From: Sphingomonas hankyongi
GTDB taxonomy: Bacteria; Pseudomonadota; Alphaproteobacteria; Sphingomonadales; Sphingomonadaceae
Direction: 5' to 3'
DNA: 64,000 nucleotides
NCBI RefSeq assembly: GCF_023516575.1
Contig: NZ_JAMGBE010000001.1
Coordinates: forward strand, 620,001 to 684,000
Below, in pieces: positions 1 to 9,246 of this stretch. Both the position numbers and the translations under genes were made by a program. The notes under the pieces are model-generated. The model was not told the origin of the DNA and made no database searches. It saw nothing but the letters and a program-made list of their open reading frames with translations. How positions within the stretch are numbered: the first letter of the stretch is position 1; every line of letters begins with the position of its first letter.

Positions 1-416
1 TGGTGCAGGACGCCAAGGCCAAGGGCGCGCGCGTGATGGCTGGCGGCGAGCGCGGCAACGGCGGCTTCTTCTTCCAGCCGACTCTTCTCGCCGACGTCCC
101 CGACGAAGCCGAGATCATGAACGAGGAGCCGTTCGGCCCGGTCGCCGTCTCGCGTCCGTTCGACACGTTCGAGGAAGTGATCGAGCAGGCGAACCGCCTG
201 CCCTACGGCCTCGCCGCCTTCGCATTCACGGAAAACGGCCGCAGGGCCAACCTGATCGGCGATCTCGTCGAAAGCGGCATGGTCGGCATCAACACGTTCG
301 CCATCTCGCTCGCGGATGCGCCGTTCGGTGGGGTCAAGGACTCAGGATTTGGGTCGGAAGGCGGCAAGGAAGGCCTTGAGAGCTATCAGGTCGTGAAAGC
401 GATCCACCAGGCCTGA
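1..416 (+). CDS. NAD(P)-dependent aldehyde dehydrogenase, C-terminal part (5' cut by window edge)
   Basis: Only the last 137 or so residues are in the window; the reading frame is already open at base 3. Aldehyde dehydrogenases oxidise an aldehyde to an acid with NAD(P). The visible part has the family motif NEEPFGPV, the segment ANRLPYGLAAFAFT and the C-terminal block GGVKDSGFGSEGG near the end, all typical of the succinate-semialdehyde/benzaldehyde dehydrogenase group. The catalytic Cys and Glu lie upstream and cannot be checked, so the substrate is unknown. A ThDP-dependent decarboxylase-like gene follows 138 bases downstream on the same strand. The two could act in sequence (decarboxylation to an aldehyde, then oxidation), but that is inference. 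Confidence 0.93.
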   Translation, partial: VQDAKAKGARVMAGGERGNGGFFFQPTLLADVPDEAEIMNEEPFGPVAVSRPFDTFEEVIEQANRLPYGLAAFAFTENGRRANLIGDLVESGMVGINTFAISLADAPFGGVKDSGFGSEGGKEGLESYQVVKAIHQA

Positions 417-418
417 GC

Positions 419-502
419 CGCTACCATCGCGCTTGGAAGATTGAGCTGATCGAACGCGCATTTCCGAATTGGGAAGACTTGTTCGAGTTGATCAACGCGT
501 GA
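419..502 (+). pseudogene. C-terminal remnant of a GIY-YIG nuclease family gene
   Basis: Translating from base 419 gives 27 residues and a stop (TGA 500-502). They begin RYHRAWKIELIERAFPNWED. This is the conserved C-terminal signature of small single-domain GIY-YIG nucleases (R-A-W-K-x-x-L-I-E-x-x-N-P-x-W-x-D-L). There is no start codon and no GIY-YIG catalytic core. The upstream side runs straight into the aldehyde dehydrogenase stop at 414-416. So only the 3' tail of the gene survives. A palindromic element follows 9 bases after the stop. The assignment rests on my recognition of the tail, not on a search. Confidence 0.6.
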
Positions 503-538
503 AGGAGCGGGATTCCCGCTTTCGCGGGAATGACGGGG
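503..538. repeat. Intergenic palindromic element (hairpin core 512-531)
   Basis: The core is a perfect 8-bp inverted repeat, ATTCCCGC / GCGGGAAT, with a 4-base loop. It is flanked by GGAGCGGG and GACGGGGT. It resembles the small extragenic palindromes scattered through sphingomonad and other proteobacterial chromosomes. No poly-T follows, so it is not a typical terminator for the plus strand. Other palindromes of the same general kind lie at 20884-20913, 22001-22065 and 22128-22157. Confidence 0.6.
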
Positions 539-554
539 TAGCTAAGTGCGCCCC

Positions 555-2216
555 ATGACCAAACGCAGCGGCGGCCGCATCCTCGTCGACCAGCTCAGGA
601 TTCAGGGCTGCGACCGTATCTTCACCGTTCCAGGCGAGAGCTTCCTCGCCGTGCTGGACGCGCTGCACGACACGCCGGAGATCGAGACGGTGGTGTGCCG
701 TCAGGAAGGCGGCGTCGCTTACATGGCGGACGCGGACGGCAAGATGACGGGGCGTCCCGGAATCGCATTCGTCACGCGCGGGCCCGGAGCGACCAACGCC
801 AGCGCCGGCGTCCATGTCGCATTCCAGGATTCGACGCCGATGATCCTGTTCATCGGCGATGTCGCGCGCGGCGACCGCGATCGCGAAGGCTTCCAGGAAA
901 TCGACTTTCCGGCCTTTTTCGGGCCGATCACCAAATGGGCCGCGCGGATCGAGGATGCGCGACGCATCCCCGAATATGTCGCTCGCGCCTATCGCGTCGC
1001 CGCCGCGGGCAGGCCGGGCCCCGTAGTGCTTGCGCTTCCGGAGGATATGCTTCGCGACGAGGTCGAGGCGCTCGACCGCCCCTGCGTTCCGCCGCTGGCC
1101 GAAGAACCCGATCCCGGCGCCATCCAGGCGATGTTCGAGCTGCTGAAGGAAGCCGCCGCGCCGGTGGCTATCGTCGGCGGCGCCGACTGGAGCCCGCGCG
1201 CCGGTCATCATTTTGCGAACTTCGCGCACCGCTACGGCATTCCGGTGGCCGCCGCATTCCGCCGCCAGGACGCGGTGTCGAACAGCTGCTCCGTTTATGC
1301 CGGCCAGCTCGGCTATGGCCCCAATCCCAAGCTGCAGCAGCGCATCCGCGACGCCGACCTCATCCTCGCCGTCGGGCCCCGGCTCGGCGAGGCCACCACC
1401 GACGGCTACACGCTCATCACGCCCGACCATCCCGGCCAGACTCTCGTCCACGTCCATCCCGACCCCAACGAGCTCGGCCGCGTCTTTCACGCCGACCTGC
1501 CCATCTGTGCCGACATGGGCGAGTTCGCGGAGATGGTCGACGAGTGGATCGACCCTGATCTTGTCCGCTTTTCCTGCGGCGATGATGCCCACAAGGAATG
1601 GCTCGAATGGTCCGAGCCGAAGCCGCGCGACGGCGTCAAGCTCGACCTCGGCCCCTGCGTCGCTGCGATGCGTGAGAAGCTTCCCGACACCACGATCATC
1701 TGCAACGGCGCCGGCAATTTCTCCGGCTGGTGGCACCGCTACTGGCGCTACGGCGTGCAGCCGACGCAGCTGGCGCCGACGAGCGGGACGATGGGCTACG
1801 GCCTCCCGGCGGCGGTCGCTGCGGCGCTGCGCTTCAAGGATAGGGCGGTGGTTTGCGTTGCAGGCGACGGCGACTTCCTGATGAACGGCCAGGAGCTTGC
1901 GACGGCAGCGCAATATGGCGCGAACCTGCTCGTCATCATCGCCGACAATTCGAGCTACGGCACTATCCGCATGCATCAGGAACGCGAATATCCGGAGCGC
2001 ATCTCGGCCACCCACCTCGCAAACCCGGACTTCGCGGCGCTTGCGCGCGCATTCGGCGGGTGGGCCGCTACGGTGGAAACGACCGACGCATTCGCGCCCG
2101 CGCTCGATGAAGCGCTTCAGCAGCAGGGTGTGCGGCTGCTCCACTGCAAGACCGACGTCGAGGTGATCAGCAACGCGACGACGATCGCGAAGCTGCGCGA
2201 CAAATCGAGCCGCTAG
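555..2216 (+). CDS. Thiamine diphosphate-dependent enzyme of the acetolactate synthase family
   Basis: This 553-residue protein has the three-domain layout of ThDP enzymes related to acetolactate synthase. The N-terminal pyrimidine-binding domain carries the catalytic Glu in FTVPGESFLAVLDAL (around residue 28). A central nucleotide-fold domain follows. The C-terminal PP-binding domain has the ThDP motif beginning VAGDGDFLMNG and ending ADNSSYG. Full length is normal for the family. Likely reactions are decarboxylation or carboligation of a 2-oxo acid. There is no small regulatory subunit gene nearby, so biosynthetic acetolactate synthase (ilvB) is unlikely. I start at ATG 555; an in-frame GTG at 546 would add three residues. 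The stop at 2214-2216 directly abuts the stop of the convergent gene at 2217. Confidence 0.88.
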   Translation: MTKRSGGRILVDQLRIQGCDRIFTVPGESFLAVLDALHDTPEIETVVCRQEGGVAYMADADGKMTGRPGIAFVTRGPGATNASAGVHVAFQDSTPMILFIGDVARGDRDREGFQEIDFPAFFGPITKWAARIEDARRIPEYVARAYRVAAAGRPGPVVLALPEDMLRDEVEALDRPCVPPLAEEPDPGAIQAMFELLKEAAAPVAIVGGADWSPRAGHHFANFAHRYGIPVAAAFRRQDAVSNSCSVYAGQLGYGPNPKLQQRIRDADLILAVGPRLGEATTDGYTLITPDHPGQTLVHVHPDPNELGRVFHADLPICADMGEFAEMVDEWIDPDLVRFSCGDDAHKEWLEWSEPKPRDGVKLDLGPCVAAMREKLPDTTIICNGAGNFSGWWHRYWRYGVQPTQLAPTSGTMGYGLPAAVAAALRFKDRAVVCVAGDGDFLMNGQELATAAQYGANLLVIIADNSSYGTIRMHQEREYPERISATHLANPDFAALARAFGGWAATVETTDAFAPALDEALQQQGVRLLHCKTDVEVISNATTIAKLRDKSSR

Positions 2217-2423
2217 CTAGCGCTGCTTCTCGTCAGTCGAGCGGTCGAGCTTCCATGCCTGTTCAAACAGCAGGGCATGGATATCGCGCTTCTCACGAAG
2301 GGATCGGCGTCGCTCTTCAGCGTCCGTTTCGCTCGCGGACGGGCGATCGTGCGGGAAATGCTTCACCAGCTCGTCGAAATGGCCGCCGAAGCTGCCTTGC
2401 TTGATCGGACGTTTCAAAGACAT
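2217..2423 (-). CDS. Small hypothetical protein, charged C-terminal half
   Basis: I do not recognise this 68-residue protein. It begins MSLKRPIKQGSFGG and is rich in Arg, Glu and Asp after residue 30 (DAEERRRSLREKRD), suggesting a short soluble helix. No signal peptide or membrane segment is visible. It starts at ATG 2423; an upstream in-frame TTG at 2444 is possible. Its stop abuts the stop of the convergent ThDP enzyme gene with no spare bases, a spacing seen at several other convergent pairs in this window and consistent with a real gene. The evidence is otherwise weak. Confidence 0.45.
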   Translation of the reverse strand: MSLKRPIKQGSFGGHFDELVKHFPHDRPSASETDAEERRRSLREKRDIHALLFEQAWKLDRSTDEKQR

Positions 2424-2493
2424 CGCTGACTCCGGGAACAACAACGACCGACTCAGCCGATTCTATCCACAGAACCTGCCGGAATGGCGTTTT

Positions 2494-3156
2494 TCAGCTA
2501 TCGCTCCATCCTTCCTCACCGACCAGAGGAACGAAACGCACTCCCCCGAGATCCGACTGCTCGAGCGTCCCGTCGGTGCGCTTGCGCACCTTCACGAGTG
2601 TCTGCGTCCATCGCGGATCGCCGACAGGCATCACGATCACGCCTTCCGGCGCGAGCTGCTGGATCAGCGTCTTTGGCACGTGGCTCCCGCTCGCCGCGGC
2701 CAGGATCGCGTCATACGGCGCTTCCTTCGGCCAGCCCCTGGTGCCGTCGCCCGCAACGATCTCGACATTGTCGTACCTGAGCTGCTTGATCCGCTCGCGA
2801 GCGATGCGGACGAGCTGTGGGTGCCGCTCGATCCCGATGACGCGCGAAGCAATGCGTCCGATGATTGCCGCCGCATAGCCCGAGCCCGCGCCCACCTCGA
2901 GCACCTTGTCGCCCGGCGCGATGCCTGCAGCCTGGATCATCAACGCGACGATGTAGGGCTGGGAAATGGTCTGGCCGGCCTCGATGGGCAATGGATGGTC
3001 GCCATATGCGAGATGCCGCCGCTCGGCGCTCACGAATTCTTCGCGCGGCACTGCCCTGAACGCCTCGAGGATGTGAGGCTCGGTGATCCCGCGGCTCCGC
3101 AGCTGCGTCTCGATCATCGCCTCGCGGTCTGCGCTGAAGTCCGTCGTCGCAGTCAT
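2494..3156 (-). CDS. pcm: Protein-L-isoaspartate O-methyltransferase
   Basis: This cytosolic repair enzyme uses S-adenosylmethionine to methylate isoaspartyl residues in damaged proteins. The 220-residue product has the SAM-binding motif I KVLEVGAGSGYAA (around residues 84-96), the upstream segment GQTISQPYIVA typical of the Pcm family, and the ending RFVPLVGEEGW. I place the start at ATG 3156 (MTATTDFSAD); the longer frame upstream is Arg-rich and implausible. The divergent SGNH-like gene begins about 105 bases away, so the intergenic space probably holds both promoters. Confidence 0.95.
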   Translation of the reverse strand: MTATTDFSADREAMIETQLRSRGITEPHILEAFRAVPREEFVSAERRHLAYGDHPLPIEAGQTISQPYIVALMIQAAGIAPGDKVLEVGAGSGYAAAIIGRIASRVIGIERHPQLVRIARERIKQLRYDNVEIVAGDGTRGWPKEAPYDAILAAASGSHVPKTLIQQLAPEGVIVMPVGDPRWTQTLVKVRKRTDGTLEQSDLGGVRFVPLVGEEGWSDS

Positions 3157-3261
3157 CCGCCTTCCTCTGCCCGCCGACGCAACGCGCGAGCTTTGAACCT
3201 CGCTCCTATGCAACCCTTACAGGCTAGGCGCTGTTGATTGCGCCGTCTAAGCGCGCTCTCA

Positions 3262-4173
3262 ATGGCCAACTACCAGAACATCATGCGTCTGCGCCCCGAA
3301 GTCCGCGATTTCGTTCGCAACCGGCGCTGGGTGCATCGGGGCGACGTCATCACCTATGGCGCGAACGTTCAATGCGGGTCCTTCTCGACGGACGCGCGCG
3401 GCTACCGTCACAGCACCTTTCGCGGGCAGACGCTTTCCGTCGCCGATTGCGCCCGGAGCGATAGATACGGCCTGGTGCTGGGTCCGAGCAACGTCTACGG
3501 CTTCGGCCTCGCAGGCAATGAGAACACCATGCCCTCGCTTCTCGCGGAGCGGTTCGGTTTTCCATTCGGCAACGTCGGATTGCCGGAGGGCAACAGCCGC
3601 ACCTTATTCTCTATCCTCCTTGGGATCGCGGCCCGCGCTCCCCGGCCGCCCTCGGTGATCGTCCATATCAGTGGCGGCGACTATACCAATTTCTGCTACA
3701 CCGGGCTCGCCGACCCTTTGTTCGGCTCACCAAACCTCAAGCAGATTGAAATGGCGCTTCAGGAGCGCAAAGGGCGCCTGCCTCCGCCCGAAAAGCAGAT
3801 CGAAAGCCTGCTCAGCTTCACGAGCTTGTGGATCCGCGCGATCGCCGAGCTATGCCACGCCAGGGGTATCGCGCTTGTCCTCGGGCATGACACGACCTTC
3901 TTCGAGAAGCGGCAGCCGAGCGAGATCGAAATACAGTCGGAACTCGGCAAGCCGTTCGGTCCAGCGCAGGAGCGTCAGTTCGCCATGCACAAAAGATTTG
4001 CGACAGATTATTCCAATCGGCGCGAAGGCCTCGCCGGGCGGCTCGGAATACCGCTGGCCGGTCCGGGGATGAGCAACGACATCGGCTTCGTCGACGAGTT
4101 CCACTACGACCGCGAAGGTACGCGCGCCCTGTGCGACGACTTTGCGGCCGCGATCGAAACCGTTCTGAGATAG
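3262..4173 (+). CDS. SGNH-hydrolase-like protein, first copy of a tandem pair
   Basis: The 303-residue protein has features of the SGNH/GDSL hydrolase fold. Near residue 75 is a block I-like segment GLVLGPSNVYGFG, with the nucleophile Ser but Pro instead of the usual Asp. A block II-like glycine region is GNVGLPEGNSR. A block III-like segment HISGGDYTNF has G-G-D where active members have G-x-N-D. The C-terminal block V DEFHYDREG supplies the Asp-x-x-His pair. No signal peptide is seen. It starts at ATG 3262 (MANYQNIM), matching the start of its paralogue 3 bases downstream of its stop. An esterase or acyltransferase role is plausible, but the missing Asn and Asp make activity uncertain. Confidence 0.6.
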   Translation: MANYQNIMRLRPEVRDFVRNRRWVHRGDVITYGANVQCGSFSTDARGYRHSTFRGQTLSVADCARSDRYGLVLGPSNVYGFGLAGNENTMPSLLAERFGFPFGNVGLPEGNSRTLFSILLGIAARAPRPPSVIVHISGGDYTNFCYTGLADPLFGSPNLKQIEMALQERKGRLPPPEKQIESLLSFTSLWIRAIAELCHARGIALVLGHDTTFFEKRQPSEIEIQSELGKPFGPAQERQFAMHKRFATDYSNRREGLAGRLGIPLAGPGMSNDIGFVDEFHYDREGTRALCDDFAAAIETVLR

Positions 4174-4176
4174 GCA

Positions 4177-5088
4177 ATGGCCAATTACCCGAAGATCATT
4201 GCCGATCGTCCCGAGGTTGCGGATTTCATCCGGTTGCGCACGACCTTGCGCTACCGCGGCGAAGTCATGGCCTATCCGGGTAACATGTCGTGCGGGAGCT
4301 TTTCGACCGACAAGGCGGGATTTCGGCACACTACGCTTGGCGGAGAGAGCTTCTCGGTCTCCGACTGCCTGCGAAGCCAGCGATATGGGCTGGTCCTGGG
4401 CGCCAGCAACAATTTCGGCTTTGGAATTGCCGGGAATGAAAACACCATGCCGTCGCTGCTCGCGGAGCGCTTCGGGTTTCCCTTCGCCAATGCAGCGATG
4501 CCAGGTGCGACGAGCCGTAATCTCTCCGGCCTGCTGATCGCCTTCCTGGCCCGCTCCGGAACGCGGCCCTCCATCGTCGTCCTTTCCAACGGCGGGGATC
4601 TTGCCGGATTCTGCGAGGCATCAATGGCGGATGCTGTCTTCGGTCCGCCAAATCGCGGGCAGCTCGCGGGCCCGATGAAGGAGGCCTGCCTTACGGCGGA
4701 TCCCGACCAGCATGTGGCGGCGTTCCTGCGTTTTACCGGCTTGTGGACGATGTCCATCGGCAACCTGTGCCGCGCGCTCAAGATCCCACTCGTCCTGATC
4801 CACCAATCGACGATCTTCGACAAGGCGAGGCCCAGCGCCACGGAAAGGGAGTTCGAGCTCGGCAAGCCATTCCGCAAGTTGCAGGAACGGCAATTCGACA
4901 ACTTCAAGAAGTTCAGTCGGCAGTTTTACGAAGGGCGTAAAGCAACTGCCGAGGGTCTCGCTGTTCCGCTTGCTGGCTGGGGCCTGTCCGACAAGCTCAG
5001 CTTCATGGACGAGTTCCACCTCGACCAGGAAGGCATACGCACGCTCAGCAACGCCGTCGGCGATGCCGTCGCTCCCCTGCTCGGCTAG
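4177..5088 (+). CDS. SGNH-hydrolase-like protein, second copy of a tandem pair
   Basis: This 303-residue paralogue of the preceding gene begins MANYPKIIADRPEVADFIR. It shares the exact 18-residue block GNENTMPSLLAERFGFPF with its neighbour. It keeps the block I-like LGASNNFGFG, the block III-like SNGGDLAGF and the block V pair DEFHLDQEG. As in the first copy, the oxyanion-hole Asn of block III is replaced (G-G-D). The start is 3 bases after the upstream stop, so the two are almost certainly co-transcribed. Its stop (5086-5088) directly abuts the stop of thiG on the other strand. The pair looks like a local gene duplication. I do not know the substrate. Confidence 0.6.
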   Translation: MANYPKIIADRPEVADFIRLRTTLRYRGEVMAYPGNMSCGSFSTDKAGFRHTTLGGESFSVSDCLRSQRYGLVLGASNNFGFGIAGNENTMPSLLAERFGFPFANAAMPGATSRNLSGLLIAFLARSGTRPSIVVLSNGGDLAGFCEASMADAVFGPPNRGQLAGPMKEACLTADPDQHVAAFLRFTGLWTMSIGNLCRALKIPLVLIHQSTIFDKARPSATEREFELGKPFRKLQERQFDNFKKFSRQFYEGRKATAEGLAVPLAGWGLSDKLSFMDEFHLDQEGIRTLSNAVGDAVAPLLG

Positions 5089-5880
5089 CTAGATCAGTCC
5101 CGCCAGCGGGCTGCTTGGATCCGCATAACGACGCTTCTGCATTCGGCCCGCAAGGTAGGCGAGCCGGCCGGCTTCCACGGCGGCCTTCATCGCGCGCGCC
5201 ATAAGCACCGGCTCCTTCGCCTCCGCGATTGCGGTGTTCATCAGCACGCCGTCGCAGCCTAGTTCCATCGCTACCGCGGCATCGCTTGCGGTGCCGACTC
5301 CGGCGTCTACGAGCACCGGTACGCTGGCACCCTCGACGATCAGCCGGATGGTGACGCGGTTCTGGACGCCAAGCCCGGAGCCGATCGGCGCTCCTAGAGG
5401 CATGATCGCTACCGCGCCGGCCTCTTCGAGCTGCTTCGCGGCGATCGGGTCGTCGACGCAATAGACCATCGGCTCGAAGCCCTCCTTAACGAGGACTTCC
5501 GTCGCACGAAGTGTCTCGCGCATGTCCGGATAGAGCGTCTTCGCTTCGCCCAGCACCTCCAGCTTCACGAGGTTCCAGCCGCCGGCTTCGCGCGCCAGCC
5601 GCAAGGTGCGGATCGCGTCTTCGGCAGTGAAGCAGCCGGCCGTGTTCGGCAGGTACGTCACTTTCTTGGGATCGATGAAGTCGGTCAGCCGCGGCTGGCT
5701 CGCGTCGGAAATGTTGACCCGCCGCACCGCTACGGTGACGATCTCCGCGCCCGAAGCTTCCACCGCCGCCGCATTCTCTTCGAGGCTCTTGTACTTGCCT
5801 GTCCCGACGATGAGCCGCGATGTGAAGGTGCGGCCTGCCACGCTCCAGCTGTCGGGCCTGATGTCCTGCTGCACGGTCAC
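5089..5880 (-). CDS. thiG: Thiazole synthase ThiG
   Basis: ThiG forms the thiazole phosphate ring of thiamine from deoxyxylulose phosphate, dehydroglycine and sulfur carried on ThiS. The 263-residue TIM-barrel protein has [14 protein letters not shown] near the N-terminus, [10 protein letters not shown] around residues 50-59, and the phosphate-binding ending [15 protein letters not shown] followed by GVLMNTAIA. It starts at GTG 5880, immediately after the TGA of thiS, so the two are translationally coupled. No thiE, thiO or thiC lies in the window. Confidence 0.97.
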   Translation of the reverse strand: MTVQQDIRPDSWSVAGRTFTSRLIVGTGKYKSLEENAAAVEASGAEIVTVAVRRVNISDASQPRLTDFIDPKKVTYLPNTAGCFTAEDAIRTLRLAREAGGWNLVKLEVLGEAKTLYPDMRETLRATEVLVKEGFEPMVYCVDDPIAAKQLEEAGAVAIMPLGAPIGSGLGVQNRVTIRLIVEGASVPVLVDAGVGTASDAAVAMELGCDGVLMNTAIAEAKEPVLMARAMKAAVEAGRLAYLAGRMQKRRYADPSSPLAGLI

Positions 5881-6099
5881 TCAACCGCCTCCAACGAAAT
5901 GCACGATCTCATAATCATCGCCATCCTCGACGCAGACCTCTCCCAGCGTCGACCGAGGCACGATCTCCAGATTGCGCTCCACGGCGACGCGCAAGGGGTC
6001 GAGCCCCAGCAGGTTGACCATCTCGGCGACGGTGGTGCCCTCGGGCACACGGCGGTGCTCGCCATTGACGCGGATGGAAAGGGAACCGTCGAGAGTCAT
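5881..6099 (-). CDS. thiS: Sulfur carrier protein ThiS
   Basis: This 72-residue ubiquitin-like protein carries sulfur as a C-terminal thiocarboxylate for thiazole synthesis. It starts MTLDGSLSIRVNGE and ends DDYEIVHFVGGG; the terminal Gly-Gly is the activation site. The ATG at 6099 lies only 39 bases from the ATG of the divergent aroQ gene, leaving no room for a THI-box (TPP) riboswitch in its own leader. It is followed at once by thiG. Confidence 0.93.
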   Translation of the reverse strand: MTLDGSLSIRVNGEHRRVPEGTTVAEMVNLLGLDPLRVAVERNLEIVPRSTLGEVCVEDGDDYEIVHFVGGG

Positions 6100-6138
6100 T
6101 GACAAACGGCAGATAGGAAGGTCCATCGCGCCACGCAA

Positions 6139-6612
6139 ATGACCGACACGATCTTTGTCCTGAATGGGCCGAACCTCAACCTGCTCGGAACCCGCGAACC
6201 TCGCATCTACGGGACCAACACGCTTGCGGATATCACCGCCATGCTCGAGCAGCGGGCGAAGGCGCTGAAGCTGCAGCTGGACGTCCGGCAGTCGAACCAT
6301 GAGGGTGAGCTCGTCGACTGGCTGCACGAGTCCATGGCGAAGGCCTCGGCCGTGATCATCAACGGCGGCGGCTATGCGCACACCTCGATCGCCATCCGCG
6401 ATGCGGTCGCGGCCCTGCCGATCCCGGTGGTCGAGGTGCATCTTTCGAACGTTTACGCGCGTGAGGGCTTCCGTCGGCAGAGCATGATCGCGCAGGTTGC
6501 GCGCGGCTCAATCGTCGGCTTCGGCCCGCTCAGCTATATGCTCGCACTGGACGCGGCTTCGCACCTCTGCAAGGGAGCGGGCGCGACGCAGGCGAAAAGC
6601 CAGATTCAATAG
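6139..6612 (+). CDS. aroQ: 3-dehydroquinate dehydratase, type II
   Basis: This enzyme converts 3-dehydroquinate to 3-dehydroshikimate in the shikimate pathway. The 157-residue product is the small dodecameric type II enzyme. It has the N-terminal motif VLNGPNLNLLGTREP, the loop SNHEGELVDWLHE, NGGGYAHTSIAIRDA and VEVHLSNVYAREGFR. It starts at ATG 6139 and is followed 12 bases later by accB, the usual aroQ-accB-accC order. Confidence 0.97.
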   Translation: MTDTIFVLNGPNLNLLGTREPRIYGTNTLADITAMLEQRAKALKLQLDVRQSNHEGELVDWLHESMAKASAVIINGGGYAHTSIAIRDAVAALPIPVVEVHLSNVYAREGFRRQSMIAQVARGSIVGFGPLSYMLALDAASHLCKGAGATQAKSQIQ

Positions 6613-6624
6613 GGGATTCGGGTC

Positions 6625-7128
6625 ATGGCCCAACCGCCGAAAGGCGCAAAAATCGGCGATATGCGCATCGATCCCACCCTGGTGCGGGAACTTGCGCAGC
6701 TGCTTACCGACAATGAGCTGACCGAGATCGAGGTCGAGGATGGCGATCGCCGGATCAAGGTGAAGCGCGAGCCTGCGGCATTGATCGCTGCCCCTTCTGC
6801 GGCGCCGGCCCTCGCGGCTGCGCCTGCGCTGACCGGCCCGCCTGCCCACGCCAAGGAAGACCTCGGAGCGCCGGTCGCCGAAGAGGACGCCGGCGGAACG
6901 TCGATCAAGTCGCCGATGGTCGGAACGGCGTATCTTTCGCCGCAGCCCGGCGCGGCGCAGTTCGTCAGCGTTGGCGACACCGTGAAGGCCGGCGACACGC
7001 TTCTGATCGTCGAAGCGATGAAGGTGATGAATCCGATCACTGCGCCGGAAGGCGGCGTCGTCAAGAAGCTCCTCGTCAGCGACGGCCAGCCGGTCGAGTT
7101 CGATCAGCCGCTCGCCGTGATCGGCTGA
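6625..7128 (+). CDS. accB: Biotin carboxyl carrier protein of acetyl-CoA carboxylase
   Basis: AccB carries CO2 on a covalently bound biotin between the biotin carboxylase and carboxyltransferase halves of acetyl-CoA carboxylase. The 167-residue protein has a short N-terminal helix region, an Ala/Pro-rich linker (residues about 50-75) and a C-terminal biotinyl domain. The attachment lysine is in VEAMKVMN (Lys about 133). It lies 12 bases after aroQ and 10 bases before accC. Confidence 0.97.
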   Translation: MAQPPKGAKIGDMRIDPTLVRELAQLLTDNELTEIEVEDGDRRIKVKREPAALIAAPSAAPALAAAPALTGPPAHAKEDLGAPVAEEDAGGTSIKSPMVGTAYLSPQPGAAQFVSVGDTVKAGDTLLIVEAMKVMNPITAPEGGVVKKLLVSDGQPVEFDQPLAVIG

Positions 7129-7138
7129 GACCCTCCCG

Positions 7139-8491
<1,353 letters not shown>

Positions 8492-8542
8492 TAAACTTTC
8501 CGCCTTGAGGGGCGTTTCGCTGGCGATACGACGAGGCGTCTA

Positions 8543-9244
8543 TTGTCCAGTTACCGCGCTACAGCCAACCGACCGGAAAAGGCGAAGGCCATCGCCGCGG
8601 TTGTCCTCGTCCATGCGATCCTCGCCGCCGTCATCATCACCGGCCTGAACGTCAGCAGGGTCAAGCAGACAGTCGAACGCCTCGTGACCTTCGAGATCCG
8701 CGAGCCTCCGCCGCCGCCGCCGGTTCCCCCGCCCCCTCCGCAGCGGAAGCCCAAGCAGGCCAAGCTCGAAGAGGGCGCGGCCGGCAAGAAGGCCAACCCC
8801 TCGCCTATCGTAGCACCCAAGCCGCGAATTCCGGTGCAGTCGCCGCTGCCCGCCGCGCCGGTCGCTGGCACAGGAAGCGCAACCTCCTCGGGCGCGGCCA
8901 ATTACGGCACGGGCACGGGGGCCGGGGGCACGGGTAGCGGCCGCGGCGGCGGAGGCGACTTTTCAAAGTTCACGCCGGCGCGGCGGATCACCAAGATCCC
9001 CGACCGCGAGTACAGGCGACTTTCGGCGACAGGCATCAGCAAGGGTACGGTTGGAGTGACGATCAAGGTCAACACCGACGGCACGCCATCCAATTGCCGT
9101 ATCGCCCGAACCAGCGGCGACGGCAGCATCGACGCTCTGATGTGCGAGCTGACTTTGCGCTACGTGCGGTTCAGCCCCGCGCTCGACGACCAGGGCCGCC
9201 CCGTCGCGCAGGACATCACTTTTTACCCGAATTGGTATCGCTAG
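8543..9244 (+). CDS. TonB-family energy transducer with C-terminal TonB domain
   Basis: The 233-residue protein has one N-terminal membrane segment (AAVVLVHAILAAVIITGL, about residues 19-36). A proline-rich stretch follows (EPPPPPPVPPPPPQRKPKQ), then a Gly/Ser/Thr-rich linker, then a C-terminal TonB-like domain that ends LRYVRFSPALDDQGRPVAQ and DITFYPNWYR. Such proteins span the periplasm and pass proton-motive energy from ExbB/ExbD to outer-membrane receptors. No exbB, exbD or receptor gene is in the window. The only plausible start is TTG 8543. Its stop is 3 bases from the stop of the convergent L,D-transpeptidase gene. Confidence 0.85.
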   Translation: MSSYRATANRPEKAKAIAAVVLVHAILAAVIITGLNVSRVKQTVERLVTFEIREPPPPPPVPPPPPQRKPKQAKLEEGAAGKKANPSPIVAPKPRIPVQSPLPAAPVAGTGSATSSGAANYGTGTGAGGTGSGRGGGGDFSKFTPARRITKIPDREYRRLSATGISKGTVGVTIKVNTDGTPSNCRIARTSGDGSIDALMCELTLRYVRFSPALDDQGRPVAQDITFYPNWYR

Positions 9245-9246
9245 CC

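Noticed and set aside
492-2144. 550-codon open frame on the minus strand opposite the ThDP enzyme
   Set aside because: It is an antisense shadow: the plus-strand product is a complete, well-conserved ThDP enzyme, while this frame is Arg/Ala/Asp-rich without recognisable motifs.
5881-6139. TPP riboswitch upstream of thiS
   Set aside because: The available space is 39 bases, and no THI-box-like sequence is visible.
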